From assembly GCA_027625915.1 (NCBI GenBank), contig JANTQA010000032.1, positions 13,284,001 to 13,348,000 of the forward strand: 64,000 nucleotides of DNA, in the 5' to 3' direction. The notes below the pieces were generated by a model. The model ran no database searches and was not told the origin of the DNA. It saw only the letters and a program-made list of their open reading frames with translations. This stretch comes from Anaeramoeba flamelloides (Eukaryota > Metamonada > Anaeramoebidae). The position numbers and the translations under genes are program-made. Position 1 is the first letter of the stretch. The number at the start of each line of letters is the position of its first letter. Shown here one piece after another: positions 47,783 to 59,580 of this stretch.

Positions 47783-49371
47783 TTATTGAATTTTTTTTTT
47801 CATGGTTTGATGATATTTAACAAATTGAACAATTGAACAAACGTCTGTTTCTCCAAAATATTCAACAACCTTTTCTTGGTTATTTATTTTATAAAACAAA
47901 AGCACTTTTGGTATGTAACCAATAGAATCCGAAACGGATTTTTCTAAGAGGACGGAATCTATATCAAATGAATTAATCATGACTGCTGAGCTTAATTCCA
48001 TGTTGTTTGATTTTAAATAATCGAAAGAAGCGCGGACATCTGAACAATAGATGCAGGCATGGTTCCAAAATAAAACAAGAAGAAATTTGTTCATCCTTAA
48101 ATATTTATTTTTATAATCAGTGAAATCGAAAAATGAAGGGTGGGTATATTTTTCGAAAAAAGAGTGCGGATCGCGGGCATAATTCAAAGCCATTTCTTGT
48201 AGTTGGTTAATTCTCTCGACTATTGTCTGACTGTCAGAACTTGGGTTTGTGATAAATTCCCTTGGCGCGAAAAATTGCTCGAGATTCATGTCAATTAAAC
48301 CAAAAGTCGGGCCATCTTTTTGTTTGTGTATGGCAAAACGATTTTCAAGCTCACCAAATAATTGCCTATCCGCCATTATCAAATTGAATTGGTTTCGTTG
48401 TGTGAAATTTTCATTTTCTTTTAATTTTATTAATTGCTTTTCGATCAAGTATTCATGTTGCAAATGATCGCCATCATAAAAGACAACAAAATTTATTGAG
48501 TCATTGTAAAAGGATTGGTATATATTTTGGCTTGATAGCCTTTCAACTAAGGGTTCAGTTTGTTGGTTAATCCATTTCCCAAGATCCCGTTTGGAATATT
48601 CCTCCACACTCGTTAAAACAGAGAACTGGTGATGCGATCTTTTAAAGAACAAGAGCAAACTCTCAGATTTATCATATTCGAGATCCAATTGTGGGTTGTC
48701 TTCGAATAATTGAAACAGTATTGCCTCGTTTTTAAGATACCCAGTCCTTAAATTGGCTTTTAATTTGATCGATAAATTTCGGATGATCTTTGGTATCGCT
48801 TTGTTCGGGGGCTTTTTTTTTAATTTGGGATGATAATAAAGTACCAGGAATTTACACTCTTGGTCTCTTGCTAATTGCAATTCTTTATAGTCTTTGATTT
48901 CGCCAAAGAAAGGCCTTTTAATTTCGTTAATTGATCGCTCTAAACGTTCAATGTTGATTCGATCGTGATGTTTGTACACCACCCGCGTGAAGCCAAAGAG
49001 ATTGCTTACAATGACAAATTCTGGATAGTTGCCCACACCAAATTGCTTTCTCAATTTTGGGTTTTCATGCATTTCGATGTCGGCAATTAAAATGGATGGA
49101 TCGCCTGCATGTTTTTCACTTAGTTGCCTCATAGTCTTGGATGTTTTCCACGAGAAATAACAATATTTGGAATGAAACCGAAGAACAGAGATTGGGTGCT
49201 GTTCAACTAAAATCGATCCTGTCAAATCGTTTAAATTGGAGACTTGTGAGATGTTTGGATGTGTTTCAAATAATTTAAATTGTTGTTCCAGGAAATTCTC
49301 TTCGCTTCTTGTTTTTCGGTTTCTTGTTTTTGTTTCGATTAGAAAAAAACAAAAAAAGAGAACAACAACAT
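47783..49371 (-). CDS. PDI-like protein with thioredoxin folds
   Basis: Probably an ER thiol oxidoreductase or chaperone. A 480-codon frame (from TTG at 49225) has an N-terminal thioredoxin-like domain with YCYFSW at residues 21-26 (CxxS, one active-site Cys missing) and the cis-Pro in GNYPEF. A middle of about 250 residues fits two inactive b-type domains, and a C-terminal domain has FWNHACIYCS (CxxC, Cys391 and Cys394) with its cis-Pro in GYIPK. The order a-b-b'-a' is that of PDI. There is no KDEL-type ending (it stops at KKKIQ). The frame stays open upstream to 49420 without ATG. The ATG at 49371 encodes MLLFSFFVFF, a signal-peptide start, in another frame; one extra T in its T7 runs would join it to IETKTRNRK in the main frame. 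A sequencing error in the homopolymer or a real frameshift is likely; an upstream intron is the alternative. Confidence 0.85.
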
Positions 49372-49429
49372 GCTCAAATTTGATGTGGTTGGTAATTTTT
49401 TTGGAGCTGGTTTGTTGTTTTTATTTTTG

Positions 49430-50526
49430 CTTGAAAAATAGTCACTTTCTCAAGGAAAAATAAAGTAAACTATTCTATAGTTCAAAGTAGATTTTAAAAA
49501 AATGTTTAAAAATTTTGTTATTGAGATGACTAGTGTTTTTGAAAGGAAATGGGAGAAAAAAAAAGAGTGAAAAAAAGGTTTCGATTATTGACTTGAGGGA
49601 AAATAAAAGATTATTTGTTAAATTTAAGGGACATGTTACAATTATTTATTTTGATTTCCCAAAGGTAATAGAGTAATTGTTATTATAAATATGCAATTAA
49701 CTTGATACAAAAACTTGTTTTATAAACATTAGAGAAATGAGTTATCATTTTCAAAAGAGTTGATTTTTTCAATTGATTTTAAGTCAAATGATCCAATCTT
49801 TTTTTTTGTTTGGCTTTTTGGATCAAATCGGAAAAAAAGAATTTCGAAAAACCTAATTATTTTGAAGAAATCTCACTTTAAGCAATTTTTAAGACTTTTT
49901 AAGAACAAATGGCCTTTGAAACTTTTAATCTCAATAAAAAAAATAGAATAAAAATACATCAAATATTTAATCCTTGGAGTTTAGAAAAAATTGATCCTGT
50001 ATATTTTATTTACAAATATAAACAAAATTTCATTAAAATTTAAAATAATAAGTAATATTTTTTTTTCAAATATAGAGTATAAATAATGAACTATTTGTAT
50101 AAAAATCAGTTAATTTAATATTTTTTTATTACAATTATTAATTGGAATTATTTTCATATACTTGAAAGATCTTTGAAAAATTGAGTAATAAAACCTATTG
50201 ATATTTTTAATATTTGGGTCATTTGTAACTAATTGAAATAATAAAGATTGTTTTATGAATTATTATTTACAATAATCAAATTAAAAATGATTTTTTTAAT
50301 TATAAGTTGAATTTTCCAGGTTTTAAAAAAGTATGTTGGGAGAATTTTTAATTTGATTGAAAAGTTTTTTTCGATGTATTTATTTATTGTAGGAAACGAT
50401 ACCTTTTTCATTATAAAATTATCTTTCTATGATATTTTTTATCAATTCTATATATGATAATCCTTTGGTAAAAATTCAAATTAAAACGTTTGTTTCGAAT
50501 GCAATTAGTATATTTGTCCTTCTAAG

Positions 50527-50568
<42 letters not shown>

Positions 50569-52817
50569 CATGTTTTAAAATTACAGACAGTTTCAGAATG
50601 ATCAACTAAAAAATAAGTTAAAAAAATTTTAATTATAGAATATAATCTTTTTTTTCTTCCAATATAGTAATTCAAAATTCAGCAGAAGTCATAATCCCGA
50701 TTTAAAATCATTATGGTGAAGTAAAAGATTAAGTTTTTTATATGAATAATCAATTTTGATTTGGTTTTTCTTTTATGAGCATATATATTACCGTTTAAAA
50801 ATATTGTTTTGAAATTCACAAAAATAATTGTAATTTATATAAATATAGAATAAAAATTAAAAACAAACCAAAATTTCATAACAATCGATCTCCAAAAATT
50901 AAAAATGAAAAAATAGAATATTTTTTGAAAAAAGTTCCAAAGATCTTCACCGAATTTTTAAATTGAATGGCTGGGAATTTATAATTTTGAAAAAAATGGA
51001 GAGTTGGTTTTGAATTACCACTCTAGTATATTTGGAGATCTTTTTGATTTGTTTTTCATTTTCATTTCACACATGAGTTATTTTTATCCCAAAAAGGGTA
51101 TAAAATCCTTACTTTGTGTACTTTAGAGAGTTAAAAAATAACAACAATTCAGATGAAAATAGATTATATTTATTGTCAAGTTAAAGAAAAGTATTTGTTT
51201 GAAATTCAAGAAATTTGAGCATTTGAAACTTAAAAATGATTAATAATTTCTTTAAGAGAAAATTTGGTTAATTTTTCATAGTTTTATCTTTTTTGAGATT
51301 GATGAATATTTGAAACATTTTTTTATTATATTAATTGAATTTTTTGAAATTAAGGATGTTTTAAAATTTATTTTGTTAATGTTTTTTTTTAAGACCGAAA
51401 CAAGTGTATTTACATATTACTCTATTTCTGTTTTAAGTCACTCCTTAAAGTTTTGGACCAATGCATGAGAAATGACTAGATTTTTAATTTATTTGATTGT
51501 AAATGAAGAAAAAATGGATTTTCAAATTTGAAAAATCATAGAAATCTCCAAAAATATTTTAGCTATGTTTTTACTCCCCCTTGAGAATGGGATTTCTAAA
51601 TGAGTTCTTCATATTTACAGCAAATACTAACACCATAATTTTGGAAAAGACTCTATCCATCCTTTATATTAAGATTAAAATCATTTGTTTTTACAAAAAA
51701 GTGTTTTTTGAGTATTTTACCATTTTTCTTTTTATATTTTAAAATACCCACCGAGACAGAGAATTAATGAAGGGTGATAATGATTTCTGGGAAAAGTAAC
51801 CAAGTTTACTAATTTATTAGTACTTTTATACTAATATTTGACCTAGATTAAATAATAATTAAATTGATAACTTCTTAGGTATATTTCTAAGGGGATTAGG
51901 TAGTGAATATTTACTTGAAAAAAAAATTAAAAGCAAAAAAACTATAAGAAATTTCATTTTTAAAAATATTATTTGAGTTTTTAGATTAGATATTAACAGA
52001 GTCTTAACCAAAATGAAAAGTGAAAGTATAAATTGTACATGTGAAGAATTCATGTAGAATGTTCATGCTTGATGGATTTATTTTATAATAAAATAAAATC
52101 ATTTTAAATATTTTGAACCCTTCTTTTTTTCAACGGTGCTTTATTGAAAAGTATTAAATTAAACTCTATTATTCAAGATGAGTGTATCTGGTAATGTCAA
52201 TTATTTAATATTTTACTTTTTTTTTTTTTTATTTTTTTATTTTTTAGAAAAAGACCCTTGGCAAACCCAAGATTTTTTTGATTGTTTTTGATTGATATAA
52301 GTATTATGATCCAGTCTTGATTTCTCTTCATATTCTTTAACCAGTAATGTTAGAAGAGTTTAAAGCAAGTTTATTTGGTCTAAGAAAGTTTTCAGGGGTC
52401 AATTATTCTCTCATAAAAGTCAAAAACTGAAAAAAATGAATTTAGATGAATACTTCACTAGAATGAAAAAATAAAATTGAAAAAAAAAGTTAGACAAAAC
52501 AATTCCATACCTTAACCTTTCATTTTGAATAATAAAGTTTATTCACAATATTATTAAAATTACAGAACTTGAAATTCATGGGATTATTGTATTTATTGTT
52601 GTTAGTATAACCACATTGTTTAAAGTATCTCTTCTATAAAAAGGGATATTTTTTCAGGGTAAAAAATAAAAATAATCTGAAGAATGAATTTTAGTTTAAT
52701 TCAACCCCGAGATATTGACTCTGGTAGATAATAAAGAATAGTTTTGAAAATTTTTACCCATCTAATAATACTGGAATAGAGAAAAAAAATTTGATATGAT
52801 AATTATTTTCAGTATCT
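49430..52817. other. Long AT-rich spacer, nothing recognised
   Basis: Includes the presumed promoter of the PDI-like gene and a (TA)n run at 50529-50565. No supported gene. Confidence 0.5.
50529..50565. repeat. (TA)n microsatellite
   Basis: About 18 TA units. Confidence 0.9.
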
Positions 52818-53520
52818 GTCTGTAGAGTGTTGTCAAGTGACTATCTCTTTTTTTAATTAAAGAAATTAAAAGAAAATTTCAGAAATTTTCTTTCTATTTC
52901 TTAAATTAAAAAAAAGCTAACGGCGGTTTTCCTGCATTCAAAAGAATAGAGAAAAATCAAAAATTTTGCTCAATTCTTTTAAATCTTGGAAAACCTAAAG
53001 ACGATTTTTTTTACTTTTTGATATAAACATAAAATTTTTGAAATTTTCCGTTTATTTCAAAAATTAAAAAAAAAAAAAACAAAGGAAGTGCCAATATAGT
53101 TCCTATCTTTTTATTTCTCAAATTTAAAAAAAGATAATAGCGGTTTTCCAAAATTCAAAAGAATAGAGAAAAATCAAGGATTTTGCTCAATTCTTTTACA
53201 TTAAAAAAAAACCTTCCGGAAAGAGTCCGTAGAGTGCTGTAGAGTGCTGTAGAGTGCCGTAGAGTGCCTAGATTATCCATAATTCAGAAGAATAGAGTAA
53301 AATCAAAGATTTCACTCAATTCTTTTAAATTCTGGAACACCTAACGGCGGTTTTCTTGAGGTTTTCTATTTTATTTTTTAAGTGTTCTAGGTTTTTTTTA
53401 CTTTAGAAATAAACGGAAAATTTATTAAAATTTTGTGTTTATTTCTAAAGTAAAAAAAACCAAACGGAAATCTCCTGATTTTCCAAATAAACAGAAAACT
53501 CAAGAAAACCTAACGGAAAA
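52818..53520. repeat. Hairpin element P, locus 2: array of at least six hairpins
   Basis: A chain of inverted repeats with short punctuation. Stems at about 52848-52915, 52925-52994 (GGTTTTCC ends), 53003-53080, 53141-53212, 53272-53341 and 53390-53461, the last almost perfect (GGTTTTTTTTACTTTAGAAA pairing with TTTCTAAAGTAAAAAAAACC). An outer stem, 53348-53375 with 53484-53510, encloses the last hairpin. CTAACGG or GCTAACGGCG recurs between stems. Four direct units of GTAGAGTGCT/C lie at 53229-53268. No open frame. Confidence 0.85.
53229..53268. repeat. 10-bp tandem repeat head of P (GTAGAGTGCY x4)
   Basis: Four adjacent units, GTAGAGTGCT twice and GTAGAGTGCC twice, followed by TAG and then a hairpin. 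The same head, degenerate, precedes the hairpin at 44.8 kb. Confidence 0.9.
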
Positions 53521-53920
53521 TCAAAAAAAAATATTTTTTTCAATTTATACCAATCAATAATTATTTAATAGTCCAAATTATTTGTTACCATATTGAAAGA
53601 TATATTTTTAATTTTAAAATCCTTTTAAAATAAATTATTAGAACCTCTTAACTGTGAAATAAAAATATTCAAATTTTTTACTATTAAATTTGAAAACAAT
53701 CTTAATAGAACCTGGAAAATTCCATTTTCAAACTTTAATTGAAAAATATCTCAAAAAATCATTTTTGATTAAAGATCTTTTATTAACCAATAGTTTTTAT
53801 TATAAGTGAGGTTATCAAAAGGATAAAAATTGGCAAATATTTAATTTTATCTTCAAAAAATTTTTCATGATCATGTGTTGTTAAAATAATGCATACAGAA
53901 AAGTTTAATCTGTGTTCAAA

Positions 53921-54526
53921 GGGACAAATCTCTATTTTTTTTTTTTGGACCAATTTCTAAATAAGTATTCCTTATCTAGAAATATGTTTAATATTGAAAA
54001 TAAACAGAGTTTTTCAAATCTAAATAATTGGCAAAAAATTTTCTCAATTTCTATTAATTTTAACTAAAAAAATTTACCGTTGTGGAAAAAAAGTGAAACT
54101 AGAAAAAAAGTTCAACACGGTTTTTAATTGGGAACCTTACTTTAATATGAAAAGTAAAATTAATAAAAAGAAAAGTAAAATAAATAAAGATAAAATGAAG
54201 TATTCGCCACAATAACAGTTTTTTAAATACTATCTTTTAGTATGGGTTTTTCTTTGGTTGATCAATTATTAAAAATTTGTTCAAAAAATTTACTATTTTT
54301 GAGATCTCCAAAACCACACCCAAAATTTCGATAAATCAAGTAGATTTAAATTGAATTTGTTGGATTGATTGAAAATAATATAATGGGTTATTATTTGAAG
54401 TTAATTGGTTTCTTCTTTTTATTGATTTTACTTTTCATTTTAAATTAAGGTTCCCAATTAAAAACCGTGTTGAACTTTTTTTCCAGTTTCACTTTTTTTC
54501 CACAATGGTTAATAGAGATACGTCCC
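53921..54526 (+). mobile_element. TTAA element C, copy 3, split by D
   Basis: Left end GGGACAAATCTC, right end inverted GGGACGTATCTC, followed by TTAA at 54527-54530. The left TTAA is mutated (TCAA). The element D insertion falls at the AATTTA|ATAG point that is continuous in copy 2. Confidence 0.8.
54077..54508 (+). mobile_element. TIR element D, copy 2, nested in C
   Basis: 432 bp with inverted ends of about 100 bp: CCGTTGTGGAAAAAAAGTG on the left, and CACTTTTTTTCCACAATGG at the right end. Flanked by TTA on both sides (54074-54076 and 54509-54511), an apparent 3-bp target duplication. No coding frame. Homologous to 804-1220. Confidence 0.85.
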
Positions 54527-54530
54527 TTAA

Positions 54531-55761
54531 TATAAAAAGTGTTATTTTTACCAATACAAGACCTATACATCAACCAAACAAAGAAATTAATAATAAACCC
54601 AAATTAAATATGGTACTGATTTCTAAAATTTCTATTATCTAAAAAGAAATTCTAAAAATGAAGAATCAAATTAGAAAATTTATCTCAAAAAATAGAGTAA
54701 ATATTTATTGAAAATTTTTCACATAAAATAATACACATCCATTTCTAATAAAAATCGAGAAAGTTTATGAAAAATTTTCTATAAACTGCATGAATAATTT
54801 AAATTTTACTCAAAATATCAAATTGTTACTTTCAAAATTGATTTAGGCTTGAGAATACTATTGGGTAGTGAATTAGATATTGTCGTGGAACAAGAAGAAA
54901 AAAAAGTACAATTATATTTTGAAACACTGATTATAGTCGTTTTGCACACATTATTTTGATCACTGTATACCTCTTCCTTCAGTAAGGTATTGAATTCCAT
55001 TCTAAAGTGAACTATTTATAGGGAATATAACAAAAGAAATTTGATACAAGTTTGTAAAATTAAATCTTCACAACTTATAAATACCAAAATTGCCATTAAA
55101 ATTTCTAATATAAAAAGTTCCAAAATTTTTATATTTATTTTTTGCTGATGAGATCCTTTTTTTTATCATCAGATAATGCAAAACGAAATTAACTACGCAG
55201 TCTCTCACCAGGAGTATCATTTCTGAATCATTTTACTCCTTGATTGTAGATATCCATTTTATTTTTGCCTTTAGTTTTATAATGTTTGATATTTGCATGA
55301 AAGTGACTATGTCAAAACTTCACATTTGTTATTCGATCCAAAAAATTCAATATACTCTTCTCTTGGAGGTTTTTAATTAAAGACAAAATGATTTATTCCT
55401 TCAATTCATTCTATTTTTTTTTTACATCATATTAATTGATTAGAAGTCAAAAACATAGTCAATTAAAGATTTAGTATAATCGTAATCATTGAAAAGTGTG
55501 AAAATAAAAACAAATAAAACTATAAATCTACTTAATCTTATTGTTAGTACAAAGTCCACGAAATTATAACTACTTGAATTTCGAAATAACAATTTTTCGA
55601 AAAATATTTCCAACTAATAAAAATAATAAATTTGAATCTAGATCTTTTTCAAAATTTATACTTCAATTTGGTTTCAATTCTTTCTAACTTTTTATTGAAT
55701 TAAAATCAGTGAAAGATATATCATAATCATTTTTTTTTCAAAACAATTCTTCTTATCAATA
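54531..55761. other. Spacer upstream of the 55.8-kb gene
   Basis: A 60-codon ATG-initiated minus-strand frame at 54818-55000 has mixed codons but no family features. The rest is presumed promoter and AT-rich filler. Confidence 0.4.
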
Positions 55762-56884
55762 ATGAATCCTTCAAAATTATTATTAGTAGCAATTTTTCTC
55801 ACTGCTGTTTGCTGTGCAGGATTTAATGCAAAAAATTTGTTTATTGGGTACACATCTCTCTCTTTCTTTCTTTCTTTTTCTATTTTATTCCTTTTTCTAT
55901 TTTAGTTTCTTATTTGTAATCAATTCTCAATCCAAAAAAAAATACCTTTTCTTTACTAATTTCAAAAACCTCGTAGCCAATGGGAAATTGAAATGAAAGA
56001 ACAATTATTCAATGATCAAGACAGTGAACAAAAATCTGTTCTAACTGGAAAATTTGATCTTAGAATGGAAGAAGAAGCAATTGTTGGAGAATTTTATGAT
56101 CAAGCAATCAAGGAAATTTCTGATGAAGATGAAGATTCTAAAGAAGCAGTTTATTCAGATAAAGACAAACCAGAAGAACTTGATGAAGAAGAAGAACTAA
56201 CTCCATCTTATTATATTAAAATGTAGGTCTTTAACTCAAATTTGTTATTTTTTAACAAGAAATATCACCAAACCGATCTAAACAAATTTTTCATTAAAAT
56301 TTGGTTTGTCTTTTTCGATTATTTTTGATTGAAAATAAATGAAATTCTATTTTCTAAACTACTATTAACATTTGGTTCAAAACCGCAATAGAGAATTTGA
56401 AAGTGAAACTTCAGGGAGTGTTTACAAAAGCAGTGAATTAGATGGAGAATCAAATTTGATGTTTAATTTTGATTTTGAAAATGTTGGAAATTCTATGGTT
56501 AGCTACTCTCAGTACAAACCAGAAAATGTTGACGAACAACATCAAAAAGTACAATTCTTACCCATTTCGGATACGTCCTTTTTAATTAATATAATTGGCC
56601 AAGATAAACTCAGAGTTGTTTCAGGTATCAAACCAGCAAAACAACCAGGCTTATTAACCAGATTTGGGCCTATGGCACTTATGCTTGTAATGATGATCCC
56701 AAGATTTTTCATGAACAAAAAAGGACAACAACCACAACAGCAACGACCACAACAAGGACAGCAACAGGATGGAAATGAACAAAATAACGTAAACGAAGTT
56801 ACCGAAGTAAGCAAATCTGGTGAAACTGTTGTTGAAACAAACGAAAACACAGATGTTGTTGAAGAAGTTGGTGAAGAAAATTAA
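55762..56884 (+). CDS. Signal-peptide, single-pass ER/secretory protein (EMC10/EMC7-like?)
   Basis: Three exons: about 55762-55847, 55977-56222 and 56392-56884. They join in frame after base 2 of a codon at both junctions (donors GTACAC and GTAGGT; acceptors GTAG and ATAG) to about 274 residues. It begins MNPSKLLLVAIFLTAVCCAG, a clear signal peptide. Then come an acidic luminal stretch (DEDEDSKE, LDEEEELTPSYY), a beta-rich segment with Gly-Asn-Ser (FNFDFENVGNSMVSY) and a Pro-containing hydrophobic segment at about 201-215 (FGPMALMLVMMIPRFF). NKKG and a Gln/Pro then acidic tail follow. This is type I topology. The luminal beta domain plus a short C-terminal membrane segment recall subunits 10 or 7 of the ER membrane protein complex, but sequence identity is too weak for me to name it. 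The start codon position could be off by one base. Confidence 0.83.
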
Positions 56885-57071
56885 ATTAACACACCGAAAA
56901 TATTGATTATTTTGCAATCTTTTGGCATCGTTATCCTGCTATGTTGGCCAAAATATTCTTTTTGTTTTTTTGGATATAAATTTAAATGTTCAATTGATTT
57001 AATTGTTCATCTATAAAAAATTTAAAAGTCCAGATAAATTCTAACTTGAAACAAATAAAAATCAACAATTT

Positions 57072-57110
<39 letters not shown>

Positions 57111-58984
57111 AACATTTTATTGAATTTTAAAATGACATTTTAATTGACGAAAATAGTTTTTTTCACAAGTAATAAAATTATTTTTATAACAAAAGCAGAT
57201 TGATAATAATATTGAATCTAAAAAATCAACGACAATGTTAAAATGAAAATTGGTTAAAATAAATTACTTTTACCAGTTGAGATCAAACAATAAATAATTA
57301 ATGGAAAAATTATTCTAAAAGTTCTCGAAGAATTCTAAAAGTTAATTTCATTCAAATCTTGCCCTAAGTGAGATACATATCATTAAATGAATCAATTAAA
57401 TTCATAATTTATTTTAATTATAATTTTCAAAGAAAATTATTTTTTATAAAGTATCCAATAAGTAATTACTTCTGGTTTTTTAGTTATAAAAAAAGTCTTG
57501 TACAACTGGTTTAGTAAAATGTCATTGGTTTTTTTTTTTTTTTTTTTTTTTAATAAACTAATCTAATGAGCTATAATTAATTTAATAATTATCTTTGTTA
57601 TTATCTTTGACAAATAAAAAAAATATTACTTTGTGTTTTTCTTGCTAAAAAATCTCTATAATTAAGTAGTGATATTTCCCCGATTGTTTGGTTTTTTAAT
57701 TCTACAGGTATAAATTTAAATTTTTAATTAGTTTTTAAAGATTAAAAATAATTTGTTTATTTTTTTAAAAAACTTGTGAAAATATCAATAATTTGATAGT
57801 TAGTTCTGTAAAAAAAAGTGAACCTTAAAAAAGGAAGTTTTTTTTTTTGGATTTTTAAAGTTAATACTGAAAATAAGTAAAAAAGTATTAATTTGATTAG
57901 ATTTTTTGAAATCCAATGAGAATACAAATAAAACTTGGAAACAATTCAAGAAGAATAGTATTTAATTGTGATTTTCTTATTTTCATAAATATCATTCAAG
58001 TATAACCCCTTAAAAAAATAAATTATTTATTATGAATTACAAATTCTCATTAAAATGAGTAAAAAGTACAATTTTTAAAGAAATTCATATTTTGTAAATT
58101 GTGGATTTTATAATTAATACTTTATATTTAATCATAATTAATAATATGTATATTGTAAAAAAACTTCTTTTCTTAACAAGAAAAAGCACAATTATTAAAA
58201 TGATTAATTTTTGGAATTATCTATTTATAATTGTCAATCTTATTGAAAAAAATTAAATTTTTTTTGAATCATATGTTTTTATTTATAGGGAAAATATTCA
58301 AATTATATTTTAACATATATACAACTTCCTCTACCATTGATTTTAATCCTGCTATTTTATTTGTGATTTATTCTATCAAATCTTTTTTACTCTTACTCGT
58401 TTTTTATAATATTCATTTACTTTAAATTTCCAAATTGGAAATGAAAATTTTTATTTTTAATTTCTAAAATCACTTTTTATTTACAAAAAGAGTAAAAAAA
58501 AAAATAATAATAAGTATATATATTATACATTAAAAATGGAAATACAACACATATATCTATCCCTTCATTATTATTCTCGAGTTATATTTTATATTTACCT
58601 AAATTTAAATGTGAAACTATCTATTTATCACAAGATCTCAATTCGGGATACACATAGTAAATTTTGACTTCATTCTTTTTTAGAGATTTTATAAAGTTCT
58701 ATAGCTTTTTTTATATTTATTTAACAAAATATTATTTAAACTTTAAATAAAAACAATTAATTTATCAAGAAAATGAAATAACTCCAAAATATGAAGAAAA
58801 ACGGAAATACAAATCAAGAGAAAAAAATAACTCCCGTCCCCACAGTTGATTTAAATCTAAATAACTGATAAATATACTTTTTAAAAAATAGGAAACAAAA
58901 AATACTTTAAATAATAAAAAATATATAAAAATTCGGTATTCAGAGCTCCACTTTGATAAGTAGTGTATATGTTTTTTTTTTTTT
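56885..58984. other. AT-rich spacer, nothing recognised
   Basis: Contains the 3' end region of the preceding gene, a (TA)n run at 57077-57107 and poly-T tracts. No supported gene. Confidence 0.5.
57077..57107. repeat. (TA)n microsatellite
   Basis: About 15 TA units in the 3' flank of the 55.8-kb gene. Confidence 0.9.
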
Positions 58985-59410
58985 TTTTTCAATTCAAAGA
59001 ATTAAGCAAAATCCAAGATTTTACTCTATTCTTTTATTTTAAAAAAAACCTAACGACAGAGGAATTTCTATTAATAATAACTTTTTTTGGAATTTTTATT
59101 TAGTCCTGATAATCTTTCTATCGGTTTTTAGAAACCCTGTAGATTCTGGGTATGTGTCATCAAATGCATAAGTTTTTTTAATTTTTGAAATAAAGTGAAA
59201 ATTAAATAAATTTTCGGTTTATTTCAAAATTTAAAAAAATCCTAATGAAGTTTTCCAAGAATTCAAAATAATAGACAAAAATTATATAAATTTTACTCAA
59301 TACTAATGATTTCTGGAAAAGCTATTAGAGGTTTTCCAAAATAAGCAATAATCTGGTAAAATCTAAGTTTTTACTCAATTCTTTAAAATCCTGAAAAACC
59401 AAATGACTGT
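58985..59410. repeat. Hairpin element P, locus 3 (decayed array)
   Basis: Partial copies of the P modules: GATTTTACTCTATTCTTTTA, AACCTAACGACAG, a stem near 59178-59231 related to the one at 53390 (TTTTTGAAATAAAG pairing with CGGTTTATTTCAAAA), and two eroded GGTTTTCC stems near 59245-59400. More diverged than locus 2. Confidence 0.65.
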
Positions 59411-59515
59411 GGATAATTTTGAATTTGGTCATGTAAATGATATTAATATTTTTTATTGACGTTTTCATTATTTTTATTCTTCTCTTTTTTATTTAGTAAA
59501 TTTTCTTTAATTTCC

Positions 59516-59580
<65 letters not shown>

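Noticed and set aside
51859-52053. Small frame with a signal-peptide-like segment (MKFLIVFLLLIFF)
   Set aside because: AT-rich noncoding DNA readily yields Phe/Leu/Ile strings; nothing else supports a gene.
52818-53520. CRISPR-like interpretation of the hairpin and 10-bp repeats
   Set aside because: Eukaryotic context, no constant spacers, no cas genes; the repeats are inverted stems of different lengths.
54818-55000. 60-codon ATG-initiated minus-strand frame
   Set aside because: Mixed codons, but short, without family features or splice sites; kept only as a note on the spacer.
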